DNA of 64,000 bases from an uncultured Pelagibacteraceae bacterium. GTDB taxonomy: Bacteria > Pseudomonadota > Alphaproteobacteria > Pelagibacterales > Pelagibacteraceae. Location of the stretch: contig CABZOF010000001.1 in NCBI GenBank assembly GCA_902527215.1, forward strand, positions 499,498-563,497, read 5' to 3'. Shown piece by piece: positions 1 through 8,300 of this stretch. Each line of letters starts with the position of its first letter. The first letter of the stretch is position 1. The translations under genes were made by a program, and so were the position numbers. The notes beneath the pieces were generated by a model. The model ran no database searches and had not been told where the DNA came from. It saw only the letters and a program-made list of their open reading frames with translations.

Positions 1-1
1 T

Positions 2-1033
2 ATTGACAGCACTCATATTCCAAGCTTTAGAAACTATATATCTATTACAAAAATAGATACGAAAAATAAAATTTTTAAAAAATTGGAAAGTATAGATCAA
101 GAAAATCTAAACTACGAAAATAAAATATTAATATTTAATGCTTTAAGCAAAGGATATTTTGATTTAAATAATATAGACCTTGCATTTCATTATTTAGAAA
201 AATCAAATTTGGTCAAAAAAGAAAAATCAGTATTCTCTATACACCAACAGGAAATAGAGTTTAATAAAATTAAATTTCTGTTTTCTAATATTGACAATAC
301 AAAAATAGAATTTACCAATAAGTTAAAAAGTCAACCGATTTTTATTGTTGGAATGCCAAGGTCTGGTACTTCACTTATTGAACAAATTTTATCTTCACAC
401 TCAAATATATATGGAGCAGGTGAACTTAATTTTTTACAAAAGGCAATTGAAAAATTAAATATTTATAACTCATATAATAGTAAAAATTTTACTGAGTTAA
501 GGTATTTTTACTATGAACAATTAAGAAAGATTTCTCAAAACTATATGATAATTGATAAATTGCCCATAAATTTTAAATGGATAGGATTTATAGCTAAGTC
601 TTTTCCCGAGGCAAAAATAATTCATATTGAGAGAAATCCAATGGCAGTTTGTTGGTCTAATTACAAAACCCTTTTTGTAGACAAAGGTATGGATTTTAAT
701 TTATCACAAGTAGATGTAGCAAAATATTACAAGTTATATTTAGATTTAATGACTTTTTGGAAAAGCAAATTTGGTGAAAATATTCTAAATATTAATTACG
801 AAAATTTTGTTCAAGACTTTGAAAGAAGTACAAAAACAGTACTAAATTATTTAGGTCTAAAATGGGAGAAGCAAATGAAATATTATGCAAAGACAGAAAG
901 AGTAGTAACTACAGCATCATATCATCAAGTTAGAGAAAAAATTAAAAAAAATACTTCTGATGAGTGGAAAAAATATGACCATTACCTTAAAAAAATGCAA
1001 GAAACTCTTGTCAGTCTGAAAATCAAATTTTAA
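2..1033 (+). CDS. TPR-type sulfotransferase family protein, 5' end truncated by window start
   Basis: The frame is open from base 2 with no stop before 83; the ORF track starts at an internal TTG. P-loop-like PAPS-binding motif FIVGMPRSGTSLIEQIL and downstream IHIERNPMAVCWSNY. Confidence 0.85.
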   Translation: MDSTHIPSFRNYISITKIDTKNKIFKKLESIDQENLNYENKILIFNALSKGYFDLNNIDLAFHYLEKSNLVKKEKSVFSIHQQEIEFNKIKFLFSNIDNTKIEFTNKLKSQPIFIVGMPRSGTSLIEQILSSHSNIYGAGELNFLQKAIEKLNIYNSYNSKNFTELRYFYYEQLRKISQNYMIIDKLPINFKWIGFIAKSFPEAKIIHIERNPMAVCWSNYKTLFVDKGMDFNLSQVDVAKYYKLYLDLMTFWKSKFGENILNINYENFVQDFERSTKTVLNYLGLKWEKQMKYYAKTERVVTTASYHQVREKIKKNTSDEWKKYDHYLKKMQETLVSLKIKF

Positions 1034-1110
1034 TTTTTAAAGCAATTTAAAATTATAACTTATTTATGTGTTGATAAATTTTTAAAACCCACTAATTTTA
1101 TATCTTATAC

Positions 1111-1156
1111 AACAAGCGGGCATAGCTCAGTGGTAGAGCGTCTCGTTGCCAACGAG
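1111..1156 (+). repeat. Partial copy of tRNA-Gly (5' flank, acceptor, D arm and anticodon arm), perfect 46-bp match to 2758-2803
   Basis: aacaagcgggcatagctcagtggtagagcgtctcgttgccaacgag occurs at both places; after 1156 the T arm is lost or degenerate (gtagtccttggttttttatcc). Confidence 0.9.
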
Positions 1157-1209
1157 GTAGTCCTTGGTTTTTTATCCTTGCTAATCTTAGTCTTTCTCAA
1201 CGTCTAGTT

Positions 1210-1232
1210 AATCTCGACACACTCACGACACA
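1210..1232 (+). repeat. 23-bp direct repeat, left copy
   Basis: aatctcgacacactcacgacaca, identical to 2665-2687; contains CGACAC iterations at 1215, 1226 and 1236. Confidence 0.9.
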
Positions 1233-1349
1233 CTTCGACACAGAAAAGAAAAACTATGGTGAGTGGAATAAAATATAATTGTAATTAAACTGTTACAAAT
1301 TTTTCATCTTGTTTTGATATCTTTCCATAAAAACAAAAAGGAATATATA

Positions 1350-2600
1350 ATGATAAAATTTATCTTAGCAGGCCTTCTGGCCTCAACCGCATTTGTTAGC
1401 ACAGTAAATGCAGACTTTAAAGAAATTGGGAAATTTGGAACACCAGCAAATAACCCTAGTGCAGAAGAAACATCAGCAGAAATAATTGCGGCAACAGCAG
1501 ATGGCATGAAACTGGTATATAGCGATAGCCCTGCAAACGCATTAGGCATGATTGATATTACTGATCCAGCAAATCCGAAACCATTAGGCCACATGAATTT
1601 AGGTGGTGAACCAACTAGTGTTGCAATCAAAAATGGACAAGCATTTGTAGGTATTAATACTTCTCCAAACTATGTAGAGCCAAGTGGTCACTTATTAGTT
1701 GTTGATCTTGCCTCAGGAAAAGAAGTTACAAAAGTAGAACTAGGTGGACAGCCAGACTCGGTTGCAGTTAGTCCAGATGGAACTTTTGTGGCAGTAGCTA
1801 TTGAAAATGAACGTAACGAAGATATCAACGATGAAAAAATTCCACAACTTCCAGGGGGTTTTGTGGCAATTATTAATTTAGCAGATAACAGTGTTACTAA
1901 AGCGGACTTAGTTGGTTTTTCAACTATTGCTCCTAACGATCCAGAGCCTGAGTTTGTTGATATCAATAATTTAGGTGAAATAGTTGTTACTATGCAAGAG
2001 AATAACTGGATGGCGGTTATTGATCGAAGTGGAAAAGTAATTTCAGAGTTTGATGCAGGACTAGTAACATTAGTAGGTATTGATAACAAAAAAGATGGTG
2101 AACTAAAGATGGTTGATACCATTGAGAATGTTCGTAGAGAACCAGACGCAGTTAAGTGGATTGACGATGATCATTTTGCAACTGCAAATGAAGGTGACTA
2201 TAAACATGAAGCACCAGGTCAAGCGAAACGTGGTGGTAGTCGTGGATGGACAATCTTCAATAAAAATGGTTCGGTGGTATACGAGTCAGGTTCGTCATAT
2301 GAAAGAGCACTCGCTTCAGCAGGTTACTGGCCAGAAAAACGTGCAGAGAAAAAAGGTGTAGAACCAGAGTCAGTTGAAGTAGCAATATATGGTGATACAC
2401 GTTATATCTTTGTTGGTGCTGAAAGAGCAAATGCTATCGGCGTTTATAAAGCAAACGATTTGAAAAACCCAGAATTAGTTGCTATTTTACCAACGGGTAT
2501 TGGACCAGAAGGTTTGGTTGCTATTCCACAACGGAACTTATTTATAAGTGCTAATGAAGTTGACAAAGAAAAATCAGTTACAATTTATAGCTTAGATTAA
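1350..2600 (+). CDS. Secreted beta-propeller protein, choice-of-anchor I / PhoX-esterase-like
   Basis: ATG at 1350 preceded by an aaaagga Shine-Dalgarno-like stretch and followed by a signal peptide (MIKFILAGLLASTAFVSTVNA); repeats such as VVDLASGKEVTKVELGGQPDSVAVSPDG. The track start at 1314 is probably too early. Confidence 0.75.
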   Translation: MIKFILAGLLASTAFVSTVNADFKEIGKFGTPANNPSAEETSAEIIAATADGMKLVYSDSPANALGMIDITDPANPKPLGHMNLGGEPTSVAIKNGQAFVGINTSPNYVEPSGHLLVVDLASGKEVTKVELGGQPDSVAVSPDGTFVAVAIENERNEDINDEKIPQLPGGFVAIINLADNSVTKADLVGFSTIAPNDPEPEFVDINNLGEIVVTMQENNWMAVIDRSGKVISEFDAGLVTLVGIDNKKDGELKMVDTIENVRREPDAVKWIDDDHFATANEGDYKHEAPGQAKRGGSRGWTIFNKNGSVVYESGSSYERALASAGYWPEKRAEKKGVEPESVEVAIYGDTRYIFVGAERANAIGVYKANDLKNPELVAILPTGIGPEGLVAIPQRNLFISANEVDKEKSVTIYSLD

Positions 2601-2617
2601 TAACTAAATTAAGCCTG

Positions 2618-2635
2618 TGGGGGCGTTAGCCCCCA
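2618..2635 (+). terminator. Hairpin TGGGGGC-GTTA-GCCCCCA downstream of the propeller gene
   Basis: Perfect 7-bp inverted repeat with 4-nt loop, 18 bp after the stop codon; no clear U-tract, so terminator function is uncertain. Confidence 0.5.
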
Positions 2636-2664
2636 ACATAAACTTTCATGTAAAGTTTTAAAAA

Positions 2665-2687
2665 AATCTCGACACACTCACGACACA
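2665..2687 (+). repeat. 23-bp direct repeat, right copy
   Basis: aatctcgacacactcacgacaca, identical to 1210-1232. Confidence 0.9.
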
Positions 2688-2720
2688 GTTGGTGATAAAT
2701 TTTACTAATTTAACTAATAC

Positions 2721-2749
2721 TTGCATTTCTAAAAACCGCTATCTATAAT
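2721..2749 (+). promoter_or_regulatory. Sigma70-like promoter for tRNA-Gly
   Basis: TTGCAT (2721-2726), 17-bp spacer, TATAAT (2744-2749), 13 bp before the tRNA 5' end. Confidence 0.7.
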
Positions 2750-2762
2750 GATTTTTTAACAA

Positions 2763-2837
2763 GCGGGCATAGCTCAGTGGTAGAGCGTCTCGTTGCCAAC
2801 GAGAAGGTCGTGGGTTCGAGTCCCATTGCCCGCTCCA
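2763..2837 (+). tRNA. tRNA-Gly (anticodon GCC), encoded CCA
   Basis: GCGGGCA acceptor pairs with TGCCCGC; anticodon arm CTCGT-TGCCAAC-GAG, GGTTCGAGTCC T loop, terminal TCCA. Confidence 0.95.
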
Positions 2838-2843
2838 AAAATT

Positions 2844-3689
2844 ATGATTATTTGGATCGCCTCTTATCCTAAAAGTGGAAACACATATTTAAGATCTTTC
2901 ATTTCTTCATATTATTTTTCAAAAAAAGGAAAATTTGATTTTGACTTGCTTTTGAATATTCTTCAATTTCCATCAATAAAATTTTCAAAAAAAAAAATTT
3001 ATTCAGAGCTAGAAGCAAGTCAAAGCTGGATTTATAATCAGCAACAGTTTTTTTCTGGTGAAAAAATACATTTTGTAAAAACACATAGTAGCCTTGATGA
3101 ATATAAAGGAAATAGTTTTACTACAGAAAATTTATCACTAGGCGGAATTTATATAGTAAGAGATCCTAGAAATTTAATAACATCTATGACACATCATTAC
3201 TCTCTTAATTATGATCAAGCATATTTTAAGATGTTAAATGAAAATCAAACTATTCTGGAAAAATCTACAGATGGTGATTATAGTAATTTTACATTTTTGG
3301 GATCATGGTCGAGTCATTATAAGTCTTGGAAAAATACAAATAATTTTAAAATTTTATTTATAAAGTATGAGGATTTAGAGAATAATAAACTTGATACCTT
3401 TAAAAAAATAGTAAATTTTATAAATACTTTAAAAAAAGATAAGCAATTAATTAATGAAAAAAAACTTATTAATTCAATTAATTCTACTAATTTTACTAAT
3501 CTAAAAAATAAAGAGGAAAATGAAGGTTTTGAAGAAAGTGTATTTACTAAATCTGGAGAAAGAAAGCGCTTTTTTAATTTAGGATTTAATAATAGATGGC
3601 AAAAAATTTTACCAAAAAATATTCTAAGCAAACTAAATAATACTTTGCAAAATGAATTAAATGAATTAGGCTATAAGTTTAATGAATGA
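2844..3689 (+). CDS. Sulfotransferase domain protein
   Basis: MIIWIASYPKSGNTYLRSF and GGIYIVRDPRNLITSM motifs. The track start (2793) lies inside the tRNA; the true start is probably ATG 2844. Confidence 0.85.
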   Translation: MIIWIASYPKSGNTYLRSFISSYYFSKKGKFDFDLLLNILQFPSIKFSKKKIYSELEASQSWIYNQQQFFSGEKIHFVKTHSSLDEYKGNSFTTENLSLGGIYIVRDPRNLITSMTHHYSLNYDQAYFKMLNENQTILEKSTDGDYSNFTFLGSWSSHYKSWKNTNNFKILFIKYEDLENNKLDTFKKIVNFINTLKKDKQLINEKKLINSINSTNFTNLKNKEENEGFEESVFTKSGERKRFFNLGFNNRWQKILPKNILSKLNNTLQNELNELGYKFNE

Positions 3690-4020
3690 TCTAGCAGACA
3701 AAAAGTGTATTCCGTGTGAAGGAGGAATTCCCAGCTTCAATTTAGAGGAAATTCACAAGTACCTAAAAAAAGTTGATGGATGGGATGTGGAGTCGGTAGA
3801 TCAAAAGGATTTTTATATCATTAAAAATTTTAAATTTGACAATTTTTTAGAAAGTCAATCATTTGTCAATAAAGTTGGAGAAATTGCAGAACAAGAAGGT
3901 CATCACCCAGATATATGGTTTGGTTGGGGATACGCAAAAATAAAAATACAAACACATGCTATTAACGGATTACACGAGAGTGATTTTGTGCTTGCTGCAA
4001 AAATTGACAGAATAGGCTAA
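3682..4020 (+). CDS. 4a-hydroxytetrahydrobiopterin dehydratase (pterin-4a-carbinolamine dehydratase)
   Basis: EGHHPDIWFGWGYAKIKIQTHAINGLHESDFVLAAKID family signature. Confidence 0.9.
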   Translation: MNDLADKKCIPCEGGIPSFNLEEIHKYLKKVDGWDVESVDQKDFYIIKNFKFDNFLESQSFVNKVGEIAEQEGHHPDIWFGWGYAKIKIQTHAINGLHESDFVLAAKIDRIG

Positions 4021-4023
4021 CTA

Positions 4024-5568
4024 TTAATGTTTGAAGTGCCTAGTTTTTGAAAAAACTAGAATAACACCTAATTTATCTGCAAATTTAATAATTTCTTTAT
4101 CTCGTATAGAGCCGGATGGTTGGATAATTGCACTTACTCCATTTTGTACCAAGATTTCTATTCCATCTACGAAAGGAAAAAAAGCGTCTGATGCTCCTAT
4201 GATTATGTCTTCATCATTAATCTTCTGAAATTTTTTCATTTTATCTATTGCTATTTTGCAACTATCTAATCTACTTGATTGACCTGATCCAATTCCAATA
4301 GTTGAACTATTCTTTGTTAAAACGATTGCATTAGATTTTACATTTCTACATACATTGAATGCGAAAAGTAGATCATCGAAAATCTTTTTTGTTGGCTTTA
4401 TTTTAGATACAACTTTAAAATTATCTTTACTAAAAATCTTGTTATCTGCATTTTGCAGTAATAAAGAGTCAAAGTTACTTATTATATTGCTTAAAATATC
4501 CACTTTTAATTTTGATGCATCAATCAATCTCAAATTTTTTTTTTTTTTTAAAATTTTAATTGATTCTTTGTCAAAACCGAGTCCAATGATTACTTCTAAA
4601 AATGTCTTACCTAATTCTAAGGCTATTTTTTTATTCACTTTAAAATTACATGAAACAATCCCCCCGAATGCACTTATTGGATCACATGCTATAGCTTCTC
4701 TATAACTTTCTATTTTACTCTTATTTACTGACACACCACAAGGGTTAGCATGCTTGACAATAACTGTACCAGTATTTTTTGGGAGTGATTGTGATATATT
4801 TAATGCTGCGTAAATATCATTATAATTATTATAGCTTAATTTTTTTCCACTCAATTGTAATATACCAAAATTATTATATTTACTATAAATTGCTGATTGT
4901 TGATGAGGGTTTTCACCATATCGTAATACTTCGATTAAATTTCCATGAATAGTTTTCTTTTGAGGAAAATGAACATTATTTTTTATATTCAAATATTCTG
5001 AAATAACAGAGTCATAGTATGCTGTTAAATTAAAAGCTTCTTGTGATAGTTTTTTTCTGAACTCTAAACTCGTAGCACCTTTATTTTTTTCTAAATCCAA
5101 AATGAATTCTCTGTATTGACTTGGAGCTGTTAGAACAGTTGTATGTTTATAATTTTTAGCTGCTGCCCTAACAAGAGCTGGACCTCCAATATCTATGTTT
5201 TCAACAAGTTTATTGTGGTTTTTTGTAGTTTTTAATGTTTTTTCAAATGGATAAAAATTAACAATAACTAAATCTATTTCTTTATAATTATTCTTTTTAA
5301 GTTCTTTTTTATGCTTCTTGCTTTCTCTTTTGCTTAAGATTCCTGCATACAACTTTGGATGAAGTGTTTTAACTCTACCATCTAAAATTTCGTCAGTACT
5401 TGTATATTCTGATATTTCTTTACATTTGTAGCCCAATTTTTTAATTTCTTTAGATGTACCTCCCGAACTTATAATATTAACTCTATATTTTTTTAGTGTT
5501 TTTAAAATTAATTTAATTTCTGATTTGTCTGATAGAGATATTATTGCTTTTTGAATTTTATTACTCAT
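4024..5568 (-). CDS. purH: Bifunctional AICAR formyltransferase / IMP cyclohydrolase
   Basis: ISLSDKSEI..SSGGTSKEI..DGRVKTLHPKLYAGIL; NPHQQSAIY; VKHANPCGV; SDAFFPF. Confidence 0.95.
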   Translation of the reverse strand: MSNKIQKAIISLSDKSEIKLILKTLKKYRVNIISSGGTSKEIKKLGYKCKEISEYTSTDEILDGRVKTLHPKLYAGILSKRESKKHKKELKKNNYKEIDLVIVNFYPFEKTLKTTKNHNKLVENIDIGGPALVRAAAKNYKHTTVLTAPSQYREFILDLEKNKGATSLEFRKKLSQEAFNLTAYYDSVISEYLNIKNNVHFPQKKTIHGNLIEVLRYGENPHQQSAIYSKYNNFGILQLSGKKLSYNNYNDIYAALNISQSLPKNTGTVIVKHANPCGVSVNKSKIESYREAIACDPISAFGGIVSCNFKVNKKIALELGKTFLEVIIGLGFDKESIKILKKKKNLRLIDASKLKVDILSNIISNFDSLLLQNADNKIFSKDNFKVVSKIKPTKKIFDDLLFAFNVCRNVKSNAIVLTKNSSTIGIGSGQSSRLDSCKIAIDKMKKFQKINDEDIIIGASDAFFPFVDGIEILVQNGVSAIIQPSGSIRDKEIIKFADKLGVILVFSKTRHFKH

Positions 5569-7193
5569 ATCCTACTAATTTGCCACTCAATTAATTGTTC
5601 GTTATTTTGAGTAATACCTGAGATAAAAATATTCTGATTCTCAATATAACTATTTTTATTACCAAAATATAGCCCAGTTTCAACCCCTATCAATCCATCA
5701 TTTGAAAAGAATCTCCACCCAGAATTATCTAGTTCAATTAACACAGATTTATTATCTTGAAGTTTTGTTACTTTAATATTTGGTAACAGATGAAACCTTA
5801 TTTCAAAGTTTGTAACCTTAAAATTCTTTTTTTTAATAAGTTTGTCTTTTCCAAAAAGAATACTTTTATCATTGTCAAATTCCAAATTCCTTTGATGAAT
5901 TACTCCATATCTTGATAAATATCCATCATGTGAACATTTAATACTCCAGTAATCTTTTTCATATGTTACTTCATTATCAAACGTTTTAAATCCTTTGCTC
6001 ACTATACTAGGACCTTTACTATTTTTTTTGAAATTACAAGTTGAAGAGTTATCTAAAATTAATGTCGAATGCGTTGCAGTTGATTTTGAAATCGAATTTA
6101 GTTGATGGTTATAATTTTGAAAATAGCCAGAGTTTGTAATTAGTTTTTTTCCCTTAAAAAAAAATTCAAATGATAATGGTCCACTTTGATAATTTTCAGA
6201 GTAATTTTTTACAGGATTAATTCCTGTATCCATAGCAAGAATTACATTTTTATTTTTTAATATTGTATAGCCAGATATATTAAATTTATCACTCTTAAAC
6301 TTGTACCTAAAGAGAGATAGATATTTATCAAAGTCTTTATTGTTTGAATTATTATTTCCGTTAAATAATAAACTTTGCTTTAATGACCCCCAAATAAAAT
6401 CATAAGATTTGCCTAGATAATGAATTATTTCATTTAAGTATTCTGGAATATCATTTAAAGAATCTTTTAAAAGTTCTCTGATTAAGATGAAATATTTTAA
6501 ATAAAAAACCATCTGCCTTATATTTCTTGATTTTGGAAAGTAGTTGCTATCAAAAGAAGTATTAATAATTTTTTTAAGTAAATCTAATCCATATTCTAAA
6601 AATCTATTGTTTTTGTAGGCTATTCCTGCGATAGTTATCGCTGTACACCCGATCATTTTGTCGTTTAATTCAGAGGATCTATCAATTTCATTCATTAAAT
6701 GATTTACTTGCTTACTGATTATTTCGTTAAAACTATTTTTATAGTTATTCCCAGATTTATTATAGGTTATTTTAGAATTAGATATCCAAGCTATTACCCT
6801 TTTAGAAAGAATATCTGTTTCCCAACTTTTTGTTTCATAGTTTTGGTTCTTTTTAATCCAATTTTCAATAATTGACTGCGTAACCTCGTTAGAAGATTTA
6901 AGATCTATTGAAAACAACCAATAAAAACTATGAAGTTTTTTAAAATCATTATATTTTAAACCTTTATTTTCCCATATTGATTGAACATTAAAATCTTCAA
7001 TCTTTTTTTTTTGTTTTTCATATTTTATTAATGAACTAAGTATATTAAGACTTGGTTGATAAACTAAAACATTTTCATCAACTTTTGAAATTTTTCTATT
7101 ATAAATAGATGAGTTTAAATAAACTTTTCGTATTTGGTTTTTAAAAATAAAATAAAATTCATTAATATAATTAAAAGAACTTTTTAAAAACAT
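5565..7193 (-). CDS. Heparinase II/III family protein
   Basis: C-terminal heparinase-like region (SGPLSFEFFFKGKKLITNSGYF, STATHSTLILDNSSTCNF). Confidence 0.75.
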   Translation of the reverse strand: MFLKSSFNYINEFYFIFKNQIRKVYLNSSIYNRKISKVDENVLVYQPSLNILSSLIKYEKQKKKIEDFNVQSIWENKGLKYNDFKKLHSFYWLFSIDLKSSNEVTQSIIENWIKKNQNYETKSWETDILSKRVIAWISNSKITYNKSGNNYKNSFNEIISKQVNHLMNEIDRSSELNDKMIGCTAITIAGIAYKNNRFLEYGLDLLKKIINTSFDSNYFPKSRNIRQMVFYLKYFILIRELLKDSLNDIPEYLNEIIHYLGKSYDFIWGSLKQSLLFNGNNNSNNKDFDKYLSLFRYKFKSDKFNISGYTILKNKNVILAMDTGINPVKNYSENYQSGPLSFEFFFKGKKLITNSGYFQNYNHQLNSISKSTATHSTLILDNSSTCNFKKNSKGPSIVSKGFKTFDNEVTYEKDYWSIKCSHDGYLSRYGVIHQRNLEFDNDKSILFGKDKLIKKKNFKVTNFEIRFHLLPNIKVTKLQDNKSVLIELDNSGWRFFSNDGLIGVETGLYFGNKNSYIENQNIFISGITQNNEQLIEWQISRI

Positions 7194-7194
7194 T

Positions 7195-7854
7195 TTACAT
7201 TGATTTTAGTTTTTCAATATTAGTTTTGATATTCCCACCGTTCTCTTTAAAAACTGTGGTTCCAGATACTAAAATATCAGCTCCAGCTTCTAAAACTATT
7301 TTTGAATTACTAAAATTAATTCCTCCATCAACTTCAATATCAAAGTGATATTGACTTTTATCCTTTATTTTTTTCAATTCTTTTATTTTATCTAATACTT
7401 CAGGCATAAATTTTTGCCCACCAAAACCAGGGTTTACACTCATAACAAGAATTAAATCAATGTTGTCAATTTCATCAATTAAAGTTTTTATTTCAGTTTT
7501 TGGATTTAAAGATACACCAACTTTTTTGCCAAATTTTTTTATTAAACTTATAGATTCTCCCAAGTTTTCAGTAGCTTCAGGGTGAATAGTTATTATATCT
7601 GCACCAGCATTTGCATAATTTTCAATATATTTGTGTACTGGAGAAATCATTAAGTGTACATCAAATGGAAGCTTGGTATATTTTCTTAGGTTTTTTATTA
7701 CTGGAGGTCCTATTGTTAAATTTGGAACAAAGTGACCATCCATTACATCGACGTGAATTAAGTCGGCCCCACCTTGTTCTAGCTTCTTAATTTCATTGCC
7801 AAGCTGGCTGAAGTCTGCAGATAATATAGAAGGAGAAATTTGAATTTTTTTCAT
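7195..7854 (-). CDS. rpe: Ribulose-phosphate 3-epimerase
   Basis: ISPSILSADFSQLG, HVDVMDGHFVPNLTIGP, VMSVNPGFGGQKF, EVDGGI. Confidence 0.96.
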   Translation of the reverse strand: MKKIQISPSILSADFSQLGNEIKKLEQGGADLIHVDVMDGHFVPNLTIGPPVIKNLRKYTKLPFDVHLMISPVHKYIENYANAGADIITIHPEATENLGESISLIKKFGKKVGVSLNPKTEIKTLIDEIDNIDLILVMSVNPGFGGQKFMPEVLDKIKELKKIKDKSQYHFDIEVDGGINFSNSKIVLEAGADILVSGTTVFKENGGNIKTNIEKLKSM

Positions 7855-7879
7855 TTGATACTAAAAATATTAGTATCAA
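7855..7879 (-). promoter_or_regulatory. Hairpin directly abutting the rpe start codon
   Basis: Perfect 10-bp inverted repeat TTGATACTAA-N5-TTAGTATCAA, immediately next to the rpe ATG (complement of 7852-7854). Confidence 0.5.
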
Positions 7880-7897
7880 TTTTTTCTTCTATTTGAA

Positions 7898-8248
7898 TTA
7901 GTTTTTACTAAATATTCTATATATTTCTCGAGCAATTTCACTTTCAAGAGGGAATGAAAGCATACCCATAACTGAATAACCAAGTAAATAAGGCATTAAA
8001 TAGAAACGGCCCATATAAAAGAACCATGCTACGTAAAGTGGTACTAAAGGTCCTATAATAAAGCTTGGGGTAATTGGTTTAAATATTTTAATAAGTGGGT
8101 TAGTTAATTTAACAAATACTTTCATAAAGAAAAATTGTGAATCTTCTTTCTGAAATATATTCATCGCAACTCTTCCAATTAGAGTCCACATTATAACTCC
8201 AAGGACATAATCAATTATATAAACTAAGGGATGAAAGTTTGCTGACAT
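7898..8248 (-). CDS. Small membrane protein, possibly YggT-like
   Basis: 116 aa with several hydrophobic segments; clean ORF followed by rpe. Confidence 0.55.
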   Translation of the reverse strand: MSANFHPLVYIIDYVLGVIMWTLIGRVAMNIFQKEDSQFFFMKVFVKLTNPLIKIFKPITPSFIIGPLVPLYVAWFFYMGRFYLMPYLLGYSVMGMLSFPLESEIAREIYRIFSKN

Positions 8249-8261
8249 TTTTGATCTTATC

Positions 8262-8284
8262 TAGGGGCGAAAATTTCGCCCCTA
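8262..8284. terminator. GC-rich perfect hairpin between symporter gene and small membrane protein gene
   Basis: taggggcgaaaatttcgccccta inverted repeat; U-tract weak in both directions. Confidence 0.5.
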
Positions 8285-8300
8285 AAATAATATATTTTAA

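Noticed and set aside
1688-2122. 144-aa minus-strand ORF inside the propeller gene
   Set aside because: Fully antisense to a well-supported CDS, no recognisable domain; shadow ORF.
2793-2843. N-terminal MPTRRSWVRVPLPAPKI of the sulfotransferase ORF
   Set aside because: It is the translated 3' half of tRNA-Gly, a familiar annotation artefact; start moved to 2844.
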